From Monodelphis domestica (lineage: Eukaryota; Chordata; Mammalia; Didelphimorphia; Didelphidae), in NCBI RefSeq assembly GCF_027887165.1, contig NC_077227.1, forward strand, positions 83,846,930 to 83,910,929: DNA of 64,000 bases, read 5' to 3'. Positions 21,740 to 33,469 of the stretch are shown here, in pieces. A program made the translations under genes and the position numbers. The first letter of the stretch is position 1; each line of letters begins with the position of its first letter. The notes under the pieces are model-generated. The model did not search any database. It saw nothing but the letters and a program-made list of their open reading frames with translations, and was not told the DNA's origin.

Positions 21740-21850
21740 AATAAAAGCATTCATAGAATCTTGCCATTGGAAGGCACTTCAAGGGTCATCTAATTCAACT
21801 CCACCTGACCAAGAATCCCTTCCACAACTCCTCTGACAAGTGGTCATCCA
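21740..21850. mobile_element. CR1/L3 LINE fragment (old)
   Basis: ATAGAATCTTGCCATTGGAAGGCACTTCAAGGGTCATCTAATTCAACTCC follows the well-known amniote CR1/L3 phrase (given here in parts: TTGGAAGG, GGTCATCTA, TTCAACTCC). Confidence 0.55.
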
Positions 21851-21854
21851 GTCA

Positions 21855-22345
21855 CTACTTTTTTTTAATGCTTTTATTTTTAAAGCTTATAGTCATCTCC
21901 AGGTATACTCCTTTCCTATCCTCCAATGAACAGGTTTTTAAAAAAAAATCCAAATACAATGGTTAAACAAAACCAGATGACACACTAACTCCGTATGACA
22001 GCATAGGTAATATTCCAAAATCCCATATTCTCCCCACCTCTCCAGTGAAAGGAGGAAGGTGCATTTCCTCATCTCTTTTTGTGGGACCAATATTAGTCAT
22101 TTTAATTATACAGTATTCATTTTCTTACATCATCATCATTGTTCATATTACCTTTCTGGTTCTGTTTACTTTACTCTGCATCAGTTAGTAAAAGTCTTTT
22201 CATGTTTCTCTAAATTCATCATAGTCACAATTTCTTGTAAATGATAATATTCCATTACATTCATATACCATAACTAAATATGCATCAATGCCATTTCCAC
22301 CATTGCATATACCCACATGTGCATACAATATACATACACAGGATG
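21855..22345 (-). mobile_element. LINE-1 3' end (older copy)
   Basis: Antisense: after a T-rich start it carries TTTCTGGTTCTGTTTACTTTACTCTGCATCAG and later ATAATATTCCATTACATTC, the antisense of the ORF2 end and 3' UTR as seen in the younger copies of this window, but diverged. No target duplication identified. Confidence 0.6.
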
Positions 22346-22479
22346 AAAACTCTTAATAAAACTTTAAAAGAAATAATATTGTCCAGTAAGCTAAGAGGTA
22401 TGTATAATGATGTTTTCCTCCCAGGTCTGATCCAACTTGCTGATTAGATTAGTCTGAAATCCTGTGATAGGGTTTCAGT

Positions 22480-22525
22480 GAATAGAATGATGGACCTGGA
22501 AGATATGAGTTCAAATTTGAACTCA
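22480..22525 (+). mobile_element. MIR SINE, left piece
   Basis: The sequence GACCTGGAAGATATGAG followed by TTCAAATTTGAACTC is the first half of a MIR. The other half resumes at 23393 after a SINE and a LINE-1 insertion. Confidence 0.7.
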
Positions 22526-22715
22526 GGAGGGCAGCTAGATGGCTCAGTGGATTGAAAGTCAGACCTGGAGATGGGAGATCCTGGGTTCAAATGTGGCCTC
22601 AGATACTTCCTGGTAGTGTGACCCTGGGCAAGTCACTTAACTCCAGTTGCTTAGTCTTCTTCTGCCTTGGAACCTGATGCTCAGTATTGATTCTAAGGCA
22701 AGGAAAAGGTTTTTA
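22526..22715 (+). mobile_element. CORE-SINE (MAR1/WALLSI type) inserted in MIR
   Basis: Sense copy from GGAGGGCAGCTAGATGGCTC to a short GGTTTTTAAAA tail. Flanked by AAATTTGAACTCA (22513-22525) and AAATCTGAACTCA (22716-22728), a 13-bp target duplication with one difference. Confidence 0.9.
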
Positions 22716-22729
22716 AAATCTGAACTCAA

Positions 22730-23392
22730 TCCAGCCATAGCACTGCTGGGTTTATACCCCAAAGAGATAATAAGGAAAAAGACTTTTACAAGAATATTCA
22801 TAGCTGCACTCTTTGTGGTGGCAAAAAATTGGAAAACGAGGGGATGCCCATCAATTGGGGAATGGCTGAACAAATTGTGGTATATGTTGGTGATGGAATA
22901 CTATTGTGCTAAAAGGAATAATAAAGTAGAGGAATTCCATGGAGACTGGAACAACCTCCAGGAAGTGATGCAGAGCGAAAGGAGCAGAACCAGGAAAACA
23001 TTGTACACAGAGACTGATACACCGTGGCACAATCAAATGTAATGGACTTCTCCATTAGTGGCAATGCAGTGATCCTGAACAACCCGGAGGGATCTATGAG
23101 AAAGAACACTATCCACATCCAGAGGAAACACAGTGGGAGTAAAAACACCAAAGAAAAACAACTGCTTGATTATATGGGTAGAGGGGGATACGATTGGGGA
23201 TGTAGACTCTAAATGAACATCCCAATGCAAACATCAACAACATGGAAATAGGTTTTGATCAAGGACACATATAATACCCAGTGGAATTGCGTGTCAGCTA
23301 TGGGAAGGGGTGGGAGGAGGGGAGGGAGAGAAAGAATATTATTTTTGTAACCAAAGAATAATGTTCTAAATTTACTAAATAAAATTAAAAAA
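22730..23392 (+). mobile_element. LINE-1 3' end with C-terminal ORF2 remnant
   Basis: Sense 5'-truncated LINE-1 of about 660 bp: the C-terminal end of ORF2 ([36 protein letters not shown]) then the 3' UTR and A-tail. The same 13-bp target seen at the SINE repeats again after it, at 23393-23405. The ORF2 piece is open to its natural end, but the copy lacks everything upstream and cannot be active. Confidence 0.92.
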
Positions 23393-23560
23393 AAATCTGA
23401 ACTCAAACACTTACTAGCTGTGTAACCCAGGGCAAGTCACTTAACATCTGGTTGCCTCAGTTTCCTCAACAGCAAAACAGAGATAATAAAGACCTCTACC
23501 CAAAAGGGGTTGTTATGAGGAACAAATGAGATAATATTTTTAAAAGTACTTATCAAAGTG
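23393..23560 (+). mobile_element. MIR SINE, right piece
   Basis: Continues the MIR from 22480: AACACTTACTAGCTGTGTAAC, CAGGGCAAGTCACTTAAC, GTTGCCTCAGTTTCCTC, then the GTTGTTATGAGGAACAAATGAG end. Confidence 0.85.
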
Positions 23561-24809
23561 ATTGACATAGAGTAGGTACTATATAAATTCTTTTCCCGTT
23601 CCTCTATTCAAATATGTAATTTGTTCTAAACATATATTTGCTCAACTGAATTAAATTAATTCAAAAGCAACTTTTGTAAATATATTTTTAAAGTTCTTTC
23701 CTGCTTTGGGATCCAGAATGCATTGACAAGTATAGATAGAACCCTAACCTATCTGATAATTAATTCCCAACCTACCACTTCATAAAGTGGCTCCCATATT
23801 ACTACAAGGTTGCTTTCCAAGTTTTGTTGTAAATCGATTTTTTGGAATTTGGAGTACATTGTTTCCCCATAGATACACTGTTATAAATGTAAATTAGACT
23901 AGTCTAGAGAGCTTCCTGTGGGCCCTGGAGCCTGAGGTCCACTGAACCTCTTTGAACCCTGAAAACCTCAGCATTGAGCTCAATGGACCTTGAGCTCAGT
24001 GGAAGAGTGTAAGGTGGATGGGGATCCAGTGAGTGACTTCTTGTGGGCTCCTCAAAAAACCCTATTAGTGACAGAGGCTCAGGCAATAGCTCAGTTCTAT
24101 TTACTGATCCTTTCTAAGGTTGGTGTGCTTCGGTGAGGGACTGCCTCTATTGATGGTCAGAGCTAGGTAGGACAGATACTGTACATCCTATCAACAACTG
24201 CAGTTTAGCATCAATGGCTGGGATGAGGACACTACATTTCTCCTCACAACTCTGACCTTTTCAGTAAGAGTTTGAAGGTTGGAGTAATGTCTCTGTGGTC
24301 CAGTTTCTCTAGCTTTGTAGAATAGTACCTTCAGAAAAGAAATCCAGAAGGATTAGCTAACTTCATGCTTACTGAGGAAGAAAGACGCCCTACAAGGACA
24401 AAATAGAGCATTCATCAGGTCTAGGGGATTGTTTGTACAGGCTCCTCAGTAAGCTACCTGAACTCAACATTTTTAACATGACAAAATTAATGAGAGGTAT
24501 AAATTATGATTTTTTTTCTGTGGTTATGAACAATCAACAATGTTCTTCTTATAATGTATGAGAAATAAGACCCCCATTTAGAGATTTCAATCACAATTTA
24601 AAGGAACCTTTACCAGCTCACTTGAAATTCAGAGATGTCACCGGAATACTATGTTCTCTTTGCATCATAGTCTTTTGGAAAAAAATGTCTGACAATCAAA
24701 TACTGAAAATTCCCATAGGAACTGTTGAGAACCATATTTAGTGCCCCATAATAACATGGTGGAGCTACTCAGTAGTTCAGTAAAGAGTTCAGTGTGTGTG
24801 TGGGGGAGG
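23561..24809. other. Unassigned intergenic DNA
   Basis: No gene or clear repeat recognised. Short open frames show no domains. Confidence 0.45.
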
Positions 24810-24971
24810 TGAAAGAGAGAGTGGCAGATAGAGAAAAGGAAAGAAAGGAAGGAAGCAAGGAAGGAAAGAAGGAAAGAATGAGAAAGAAAGACAGAGAGAA
24901 GGAGAAAGAAAGAGAGAAAGAATGAGGAAAGGAAAGAGAGAAAGAAAAGAAGAAAAAATAAAGAAAGAAGT
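24810..24971. repeat. Purine-rich (GAAA/GGAA)n low-complexity tract
   Basis: About 160 bases of mostly G and A on the plus strand. The long Phe/Ser reading frame on the minus strand across it is a by-product of composition. Confidence 0.9.
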
Positions 24972-25039
24972 AATTGGGTATTTTTAAATACACAGAAGAG
25001 GGAAAAAAAGGAAAGCCAGAAGGAAAAATAAACAGGGAG

Positions 25040-25160
25040 CAGGCTTCAGAGTTAGAAAGACTTGAATTTGACTTTGAGATCTGCCACATGTGACCCTCAG
25101 CAAATCACTTAATCTTTTAGTGCCCTTGGTTATTCTCTAAGATTACAGATTATATAGAGA
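25040..25160 (+). mobile_element. MIR SINE (old)
   Basis: Sense MIR: CAGAGTTAGAAAGACTTGAATT, CTGCCACATGTGACCCTCAG and CAAATCACTTAATCTTTTAGTGCC. Confidence 0.65.
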
Positions 25161-25519
25161 GTGTGGGACAATATCAGTAAAGGGAGTTCCATACCTGGGA
25201 GTTCTCTGTACCAATGAAATCACAAATCCAGTCTCTATCCTCAAGAAATAATTAATGATCCTTCATTAGAAAAACCTTTGGAACAGTTTTATTTGACTGT
25301 TTCCTACTCATAGACTCTAAAAGCACCCCTAAATGTAAATCAATGGTTGTGCCCAGCCATGGTCCTGCACCTATTACCCCCTTTCCCACTTGATGAGGAT
25401 TTTGGTCAGATATTACTGATATTTGCTCAAAACAAATGTGAAATTCTCAGGACAAGATAAACTTTTTGATAAGATGTAACTTCCTAACCCTGTTGCATAT
25501 TGTCCCTTGATTGTTTTAT
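25161..25519. other. Unassigned intergenic DNA
   Basis: Nothing recognised. Confidence 0.5.
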
Positions 25520-25716
25520 TTAAAAAAAACTTACCTTTTGTCTTAGAATCAATACTAAGAATTGTTTACAAGGCAGAAGAATAGTAAGGGCCAGATAATT
25601 GGGGCTAAATCACTTGCCCAGAGTCACACAGCTAGGAAGTATCTGAGATTAGATTTGAACTCAGGACCTCCCATCCAGGGCTGGCTCTCTATCCACTGAG
25701 CCACCTAGCTGCCCCT
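25520..25716 (-). mobile_element. CORE-SINE (MAR1/WALLSI type)
   Basis: Antisense copy, from AAAAAAAACTTACC to a head reading CCACCTAGCTGCCCC. Confidence 0.9.
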
Positions 25717-26139
25717 AGAATGACCATTTCATTTAAAATAATTTCATTTGCCTGGGCTCCATTCTTGGATTAGTCTTTTGAAAGAGTTGCCCAAAAGCAA
25801 CTGAGCAAGAAACAGAGGCAAGAAAATCAGAGCTTGAAAGTCTGACAAGGTAAAGCTGATTGGACCTGTATAGACTCAATTTCCTAGAATGAAGCCTGTG
25901 CAACCAGGAGGGAACTTCCAGGGAAATGGGTTAATGGGGATCTTCTGTGCCCCTAGAAATGGCAGTGGAGAAAGCACTAAAGAGCCCTGGGCCAATCTGG
26001 AACCTGCAGTAATGGGGATTTGGTAGCATTGGAGTAGCAGTAGGGAGGTAGAAAAGAATTGCTTGACCAGTGGCAAGGAACAGGGCCAAATTTCCTGGAC
26101 CCAATTTAAATTGATCAAAAATAAAATTGAAATGTCTAC

Positions 26140-26960
26140 CAAGGGCTTGGTACTCAGTTAGGTTCTGGAGATACAAACAAAAACAAAATAGAAATGGTCC
26201 CTGACCTCAAGGAGCTTATATTCTATTGGGAGAGATGATGTTTAGAGATAACAGCATATATAATATACATATGTGATGTATATTTACCATATACACATAT
26301 ACATAAGATACATACAAATAAACAAACAAATACAAGATCATTATTAGTGGAGAAGTTCTAGTATTTGGAGAATATCAGGAAAGGTCCCATATAATAGGTA
26401 ACACGAGCTTTGAAGGAAACAAGAGATTCTAAGAGGCAGAGGTGAGGGAAGTTTACATGACAAAAAAAGGAGTTTGCACCTGATCATAATGCTCATGGGA
26501 AAATAGTAGAATTTATTTAATAGAGGGAGTGATATGATCTGACCTCTGCTTTAGGAAAATCACGTTGGCAGTTATATAGATGATGAATTGATTTCAATCA
26601 GTTAACAAACATCTATTAAAGATTTACTGTGTACCAAGTGCTATGCTAAAATCTGAGGAGACAGAGAAAGACAAAATAGCCCCCACTTTCGAGAATATAT
26701 ATTCTAAAGGGAAGATGACATGTAAATGGCTAGGTTTAGACAAGATATACACAGGGTAGTTGAAAGGTAATATAAGAGAGGAAGATAATAGCAAGTGGGG
26801 GAACCAGGAAAAGTACCTGCAGAAGGTGAGATCTGAGCTAAATCTTGAAGGAAGCTGGAAAACTAAGAGACAGAAATGGATGGCAGAGGGGAGAGATTTG
26901 AGGTAAGAGATCAATTTCCTAATTAGACTATTGGAATAATCCAAATAATATGTGATGGGG
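26140..26960 (+). repeat. Two tandem copies of an old interspersed repeat
   Basis: Both halves (26140-26600, 26605-26960) begin with related phrases: CCAAGGGCTTGGTACTCAGT...GGAGATACAAACA...CTCAAGGAGCTTATATTCTA, and GTGTACCAAGTGCTATGCTA...CGAGAATATATATTCTA. They continue with a GGTGAGATCTGAGCTAAATC-like block. The first half ends with GTGATATGATCTGACCTCTGC. This is an ancient mammalian repeat, possibly L3-related; the family could not be named with confidence. Confidence 0.5.
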
Positions 26961-27393
26961 AACTGAGTTAAGATAATACAGTCCTTCATCCCCCTTCAGA
27001 CTATGTGAATAGAGAGAAAGGGATGAACACTAGGATAGTGTGAAGGCAGAACTAACAATATAGCATCAGATTGGATATGTAGGTTAAGGGAGAGTTGGAA
27101 GTATAGGAAGACCTTGAGCCTTCAAAACTAGATGATTGAAAGGATGGAGAAATGCCTGGACCACACAAAAACTGGGGCCAAGATATAACAAGGACCATAG
27201 CCTCTTTACAAGGTGGAAGAGCAAACCTAGATCTCATCTTTCACTGGCAGTATGAGTATGGCTTGCTGTATGCATTACCTTCTTCTGTACTTCATATAGA
27301 ATCCTTGAACTTCTTCAAGTTATGATATGTTGTACTGTACTTGTTAGATGTTCTGTTCTCTTCCCTAACAGTCCCATTAATTAAATTAGATTT

Positions 27394-27540
27394 CTTCCCT
27401 TCCCTTCCCTTCCCTTCCCTTCCCTTCCCTTCCCTTCCTTTCCCTTCCCTTCCCTTCCCTTCCCTTCCCTTCCCTTCCCTTCCCTTCCCTTCCCTTCCCT
27501 TCCCTTCCCTTCCCTTCCCTTCCCTTCCCTTCTTCCCTTC
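27394..27540. repeat. (CCCTT)n pentanucleotide satellite
   Basis: About 147 bases of TTCCC repeats with one or two imperfect units. Open in several frames on both strands only because of the repeat. Confidence 0.97.
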
Positions 27541-27619
27541 TCTCACTTTACCTTGCTTCATCTCACCTTCTCTCTTGTTTGGAGAAAAATAAATAACAGT
27601 ATCTTTTACAGTTGTGATT

Positions 27620-28990
27620 AGAAGAAAATTCTAAACTGAAAAAAGGGATCATAGGGATTACAAAAGACAAAATAGATGATTTCAATTGTCTAAAGTGTCA
27701 AGAATTTTAAATGAACACAGTACTGCTAAGAAAAATAGAAAACTTGATTGGGATAAAATATAATTAATAAGGATCTAATATCTAAGCTATATAAGGAATT
27801 AACATAAATATTTATGATCAACAGCTATTTCCTAATGGATTAATGATCCAAGGATTTGAACAAAAAGTTTTCATCAGAATTAAAAATTTTTTAAAGTGAA
27901 GTGAAAGGTTGATTTAAATTACTGCTAATATAAAAGAAATGAAATTTAAAAGCTGTGGTCATCGATAAAACTTCTGTAACCCAAGTATAGAAGCCAATCC
28001 CTGGGGAAAGTAAATCTCTTCTGGGGAATGACTGGCATTCCACTAATAAAAAAGGATTAAGGGACAGGTAAGTGGCACAATGCATAGAGCACTAGGTCTA
28101 GACCTGGGAGGACCTGGATTAAAATCTAGCCTCAGACATTGCCCAGCTGTGTGACCTTGGACAAGTCACTTAACCCCATTTGCCTAAAAAGAAAAAAATA
28201 GAAAAAACCCACAATCAAAACAACTGTGATGTTTTACCCTACTCTAAGAAAACTGAGTAATTTAACAAAAGATTGGAATAGACTATGTTGTGAAGCTCCA
28301 AATTAGTCCAACCATTCTGGAATCTAGATTTGGAATTTTGATAAAAGATTGCCTAAATGGTTCATAGCTTTTGAACCAAAGATCCCACTACTGTACAAGT
28401 ACCCTAAGGAGGTAAAAGACAGATAAAAGTTCTATGAATACCAAAATATAAATTTAGGTCTTTTTTGTGGTAGTAAAGAACTGGAAACAAGTATCTATCA
28501 ATTAGGAAATGACTTCAAAAATTATGGGACAGTAATGTAATAGAATATTATTATTCCTTAAAAAATGAGAAATATGAACATCTCAGAGAAACATAGGAAA
28601 ATGTATGAATTAACGGAGAGGGAAGTAAGCAGAGCCAAGAGCACAATGTACAAATTAACTATTACATTATGCATACGACATGCATAGAACAACAAAATAA
28701 AATGGACTGCTATGTAATTTTAATGACAGTACCTGACCCCAGGTAAGGGTTAAAAAATGTACCTTTTAATACAGAAGCGGATGACTATGAGTGTGAAATA
28801 TTGTATATAATATCATATTCTGTCAGATGTTTTGGTAGGTCTTATTGAATGATTTTTTTTTCCTTTTTCCTCTTTAAATCTTTATCCTCAGAGAAGACTG
28901 GTGGGGGGCAGAGGGATGGAGCTTGGGGAGGGATGGTGAAGTGAGGCAGGAATATATTTGGAAATGAAGATGACATAAAAACAGAAGATA
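27620..28990 (+). mobile_element. LINE-1 (older copy), ORF2 end and 3' UTR
   Basis: Sense LINE-1 with recognisable landmarks: AGGATCTAATATCTAAGCTA, then an AATGATCCAAGGATTTGAAC block, then ATCCCACTACTGTACAAGTA, GTGGTAGTAAAGAACTGGAA and GAAGTAAGCAGAGCCAAGAG. It has many stops and is older than the copies at 22730 and 31012. A SINE is inserted at 28063-28200. Confidence 0.75.
28063..28200 (+). mobile_element. CORE-SINE variant inside LINE-1
   Basis: Sense SINE with a different head (GGACAGGTAAGTGGCACAAT, GCATAGAGCACTAGGTCTAG), the shared core (CTCAGACATTGCCCAGCTGTG, given in pieces: CTCAGACATT, CAGCTGTGTGACC) and a short A-rich end. It seems to be another subfamily than the MAR1-type copies. 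Confidence 0.8.
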
Positions 28991-29000
28991 CCTCTAACTA

Positions 29001-29035
29001 CTCATCCATCCATCCATCCATCCATACATCCATAC
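29001..29035. repeat. (ATCC)n microsatellite
   Basis: About 35 bases of CATC repeats. Confidence 0.95.
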
Positions 29036-29039
29036 ACAT

Positions 29040-29460
29040 ATATAATTTTATGTGGCTCCCTATTACCTCTAGGATAAAATATATACTTTTGAGTTTGTCA
29101 TTCAATATTATTCACAACTTGACTTGCCAAAGTTATTTCACACCATTCCCTTTCATGCACTCTTAACTTCTAACCAATTAAGCCTACTTACTATTACATA
29201 AACATGGCATTCAGTCTCTTGTCTATGCTCTATCCTCAGTGCTCTCATCTCTACTTTGTATGAATAAATGTGAAAGCCTTCTCTGATTACCCATAGCTGT
29301 TAGTGCTCTCACTCTCATCAAATTATTTTGATTTTGCTTAGAAGTTTCCATTTTGCATCCCCCCTTGAAGGCAAAGGCTTTTTTTTTTTTGTCTTTGTAG
29401 CCCCAGCACTTAGCTCAGTGTCTTTTACATAGAGGACAATAAATGTTGGAGAAATTGAAA
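29040..29460 (+). mobile_element. L2 LINE 3' end (old)
   Basis: Sense L2: TGGCTCCCTATTACCTCTAG, GGATAAAATATATAC, CCTTCTCTGATTACCC, then CCCCAGCACTTAGCTCAGTG and an AATAAATGTTGGAGAA end. No open frame remains. Confidence 0.8.
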
Positions 29461-31010
29461 TTGAATCTTCAAGTTTTAGTTCCTTGTCAGAAAAGGAAAG
29501 AAAAGCAAGAAGAAAATTTTCAAGAGTAAGATAGAGAAGGGCAAGAGAAAGAAAATGAAATGAGAAGGAAAAGGTAAGGGAAGAAAAGGGAAAGGAAGGA
29601 AAAACTAAAGGAAAAAAAGAAAATTCCAAAGCTGGGAATTCATCATACAAGAAAATCTGGTTTAAGTTTAAGATGGTAGTTGCTGTGAGAGCCTGAATAT
29701 TAATCACAACTTCTGGGGAGTGCAGAAGTTAGGTTTAGTTGTACTGAAAAAACAAAAATGAAGCCATCATTAGTGGTGAGTTAGGCTTTCTGGATAGTGG
29801 CGGTAGTGGCACTGACTAGGTGTTGGTACCAGGTATTAGGATCCCAGGTTATGGAGCCATGGCTAGTTTAATTTGCTTTGGCAAAACACATCCTGAGCAA
29901 CATTCAAACTGTTTGCTTGTCATCCTGTTTCAATAGTGTTCCACCTGTGGAATTCTCATCTGGCTCATTTGTTACTCTGCTTTCTTTAGTCTTGCTTGGC
30001 TTAGTTGTCTCTGGATAATCAGGTTCTCCTATTAACTTGTTCTTGTGTCTTCCTTGGGATCTCATATTCACTCCTCCTCTGACTTTCTTATGGATAAGAA
30101 CATCAATGAATGAATTTGATTAATCCTTGAACAGCTTTTTCCTAGTTGTTAGTTTGACTTTCCTGGGTGATGTGCACTGACAGTTCATTGGAGGATACCT
30201 CGAACTTCTCAAGTCACTCAATTGCCCTCTGCTGAGTTTTGGGACTGTTGCTGGCCAGATTGATCCCTTAAGAACTCCTGCACCCCTTAGAAGTATCTCT
30301 GACACTTGGCTCTTACTGATTCTGTTTCCTTTTTTTTTTTTTAGGAAAATAAGACTTCCTTTCATCCTGTTGGGCATTTTCTCAAATATCCTTTGGGGTT
30401 ATTTGATTGTGGATGAATTTTTCTTTCCCAAAGAAAAAGTCAATTTCTCAGGGACATTTTTAATAATTCTTGGTATTTTCTAAAGCTAAATCAGAGAGCC
30501 TATCACAATTTGCCAGGAAAAGCCTTAGAAAGGTGGCCACACTAGATTAAAAAAACCCAACATAACCTGTTTTCAAAATCTGCAGGTTTACCTCCCAAGG
30601 ATATTGTGTGTATTTGAAGATCACTTGAAAGCTGGGTCCTGTGTCAGTAGGGGCTTTTATGAATGAAGCATCATAAGTGTAACCTCTATAGCTTTCTACA
30701 TTTAATTATGAGCTCAAGAATTTTTATTAACACCAAAAAATAGTCAGAGCATATATTTAATTCCACAGCACAAGGATTTAATTCCACAACACAAGCAGAT
30801 TCATACAGTGGAAGGATTTAAGTTTACTTTTTAGCTTTAATTTTCCCAGGTTTATTCAAGACTGAAATGGTAAGTGGCCTTCATAGAGAACTTCCTCATT
30901 TCCTTTCCCCTTACTATTTTTGATGAGCAATGCCAGGTTTCCAAGACTTTCCTTAGTGTTTACACATTTATCATTCCAGCCAAAGCCATGTCCTTGGGGA
31001 GGATTTTCTC
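29461..31010. other. Unassigned intergenic DNA
   Basis: A purine-rich tract is at 29490-29640. The rest shows no gene or clear repeat. Confidence 0.45.
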
Positions 31011-31011
31011 T

Positions 31012-31962
31012 CCTTTTTTTATTTTTTTATTTTAAACATTATTTTATTTGGTCATTTCCAAACATTATTCACTGGAAACAAAGATCATTTTCTTTTCCTC
31101 CCCCCCCTCCCCTGGCCAACACACAATTTCACTGGGTATCACATGTGTTCTTGACTTGAACCCATTTCCTTGTTGTTGGTATTTGCATTAGAGTGTTCAT
31201 TTAGAGTCTCTCCTCAGTCATATCCCCTCCACCCCTGTAGTCAAGCAGTTGCTTTTCATCGGTGTTTTTACTCCCACAGTTTATCCTCTGCTTGTGGATA
31301 GTATTTTTTAGATCCCTGCAGATTGTTCAGGGACATTGCATTGACACTAATGGAGAAGTCCATTACCTTCGATTGTACCACAGTGTATTAGTCTCTGTGT
31401 ACAATGTTTTCCTGGTTCTGCTCCTTTCGCTCTGCATCACTTCCTGGAGGTTGTTCCAGTCTCCATGGAATTCCTCCACTTTATTATTCCTTTGAGCACA
31501 ATAGTATTCCATCACCAACATATACCACAGTTTGTTCAGCCATTCCCCAATTGATGGGCATCCCCTCGTTTTCCAATTTTTGGCCACCACAAAGAGTGCA
31601 GCTATGAATATTCTTGTACAAGTCTTTTTCCTTATTATCTCTTTGGGGTACAAACCCAGCAGTGCTATGGCTAGATCAAAGGGCAGACAGTCTTTTATCA
31701 CCCTTTGGGCATAGTTCCAAATTGCCCTCCAGAATGGTTGGATCAATTCACAACTCCACCAGCAATGAATTAATGTCCCTACTTTGCCACATCCCCTCCA
31801 GCATTCATTACTTTCCTTTGCTGTTATGTTAGCCAATCTGCTAGGTGTGAGGTGATACCTCAGAGATGTTTTGATTTGCATCTCTCTGATTATAAGAGAC
31901 GTAGAGCACTTTTTCATGTGTTTATTAATAGTTTTGATTTCTTTGGCTGAGAACTGCCTGTT
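31012..31962 (-). mobile_element. LINE-1 3' end with open C-terminal ORF2
   Basis: Antisense LINE-1 of about 950 bp. The minus strand encodes about 200 uninterrupted residues of the ORF2 C-terminus ([59 protein letters not shown]), a good match to the end of human ORF2p including the Cys-rich CWRGC...HCWW...C motif. Flanking GGATTTTCTCT at 31001-31011 and 31963-31973 looks like the target duplication. The copy is 5'-truncated and cannot move by itself. It is the best preserved LINE-1 frame in the window. Confidence 0.92.
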
Positions 31963-31973
31963 GGATTTTCTCT

Positions 31974-32337
31974 TCTGAAACTTTGCTATGTAACAAATTA
32001 ACCTTGTGTGAAAATGGAACAAAACCCAGGGATTCTAAAAAGTTACCTATGCATGTACAGAAATTCTCATAGATGTGTGCTTTCTCCCCCCACCCCCCAG
32101 CATAACAAGGAGGGGAAGGAAATACGAGCCACAAAAGGAGTTTTGTGTTCTATGTGTTTTTGTATTATAGACTATCCTTCTTTTGCATTCTCCCCATCTT
32201 TCTAAGACTTCTTGGTTCTCAAACTCATCTCTATTGTTTCCTACTGCTAATTAGCTGCTTGAAAGTATCCCACCTTTCCTCCTTCTGTCATCTATCTCTG
32301 GTTCTTATGTGACTGATACGGATCTTTTTAACACATA
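31974..32337. other. Unassigned intergenic DNA
   Basis: Nothing recognised. Confidence 0.45.
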
Positions 32338-32513
32338 TCTTTTTTTTTTTTTTGATCCTTACCTTCTGCCTTGGAATCAATATCTTGTGTTGGTTCCAAG
32401 ACAGCAGAGAGGTAAGGGCTAGGTGATGGGGGTCACACAGCTGGGAAATGTCAGAGATCAAATTTGAACCCAGGACCTCTTATCTCAATCCACTGAGCTT
32501 ACCCAGCTGCCTA
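32338..32513 (-). mobile_element. CORE-SINE (MAR1/WALLSI type)
   Basis: Antisense copy with a T13 run at the left (its A-tail) and a small internal loss around 32433. Confidence 0.88.
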
Positions 32514-32589
32514 CTCAACACATATCTTATGTTATCTTTGGGGCCATCGTTCCTGTCCCACCATATTTCCCTTCCCCTATACCTTCCTT

Positions 32590-32700
32590 CAGTGGTGGAA
32601 AAATTACTGCACTGAGAACAATGAGACCTAGCTTCTAGTCCCAGCTCTGCCACTTATTATTATTTACATGAACTTGAGTGAATTCTGCCTTGTAGGTAGA
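32590..32700 (+). mobile_element. MIR SINE fragment (old)
   Basis: Sense MIR: AATGAGACCTAGCTTCTAGT, CCCAGCTCTGCCACTTATTA. Confidence 0.6.
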
Positions 32701-33469
32701 GTTTTTATTTTAAAGTTTTATTTAAAAGCTTTAAAAGTAGGTAGATTTTATTTAAAAGGAATTGAGACAGTCTTTAGGATTTAATTGATTCAAGTCATTC
32801 CCGTAACTTCCTGGTGACCTACATACAAAGGCCAGCCAAGGAGGAGAAAGAAGTTGTTCTCTCTCAGGCTTGACTGCTACTCCAGAATGGACAATAGGGT
32901 GGGGGACAATTCATGCACAACTAAAATCAATGCTATATATTTTTCTGAGTATCCTTTCCAGTGTTGAACCTGAAAGGTTACCAGGGTCCAAATCAGTTCC
33001 TACAACAATACAATACAATACAAGAGGAAAGTTAACCCCATTTGGCCTCTGGTGGTGCTCACCAGAAATTGAGATGTCTCTATTTTCCTGATAGGTAGAG
33101 AATAAACTATGTAGACAACCAGGAACAAGAGACAGAAGTCAATGTGGACAATCTTTAAGAACCATGCCCTGAAGATGAAAAATACTGTAACTGTCACTTG
33201 TTGAATTTACATAATTTTTGTATGGTAGGTTGAGAGTCATCTCCAGACCCACCAGGTATGGTGAGCCAAGGTCTTCCCTAAAGACTGAAATGTTGTGATT
33301 GTCTAAAAAAATGCACTGAAGGAACTACTTGAGGCTTCAGGAGGTCATTGGGAACTTCTGTGAGGACTCTGAGTCATTTTAAAGGTAAACAGTTCTGGTG
33401 GATCTAAATAGTTTATCTATTATATTCAGTAGATCAAATTCACCTAGACTACCATGAAAAATTTTGGGG
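32701..33469. other. Unassigned intergenic DNA
   Basis: No gene. A short ACAAT run lies at 33003-33023. Confidence 0.45.

Noticed and set aside
24769-25089. Phe/Ser-rich minus-strand open frame
   Set aside because: Produced by the purine-rich low-complexity tract.
27292-27592. Open frames on both strands across the TTCCC array
   Set aside because: Periodic Lys/Gly/Arg and Pro/Ser/Leu translations of a pentanucleotide repeat.
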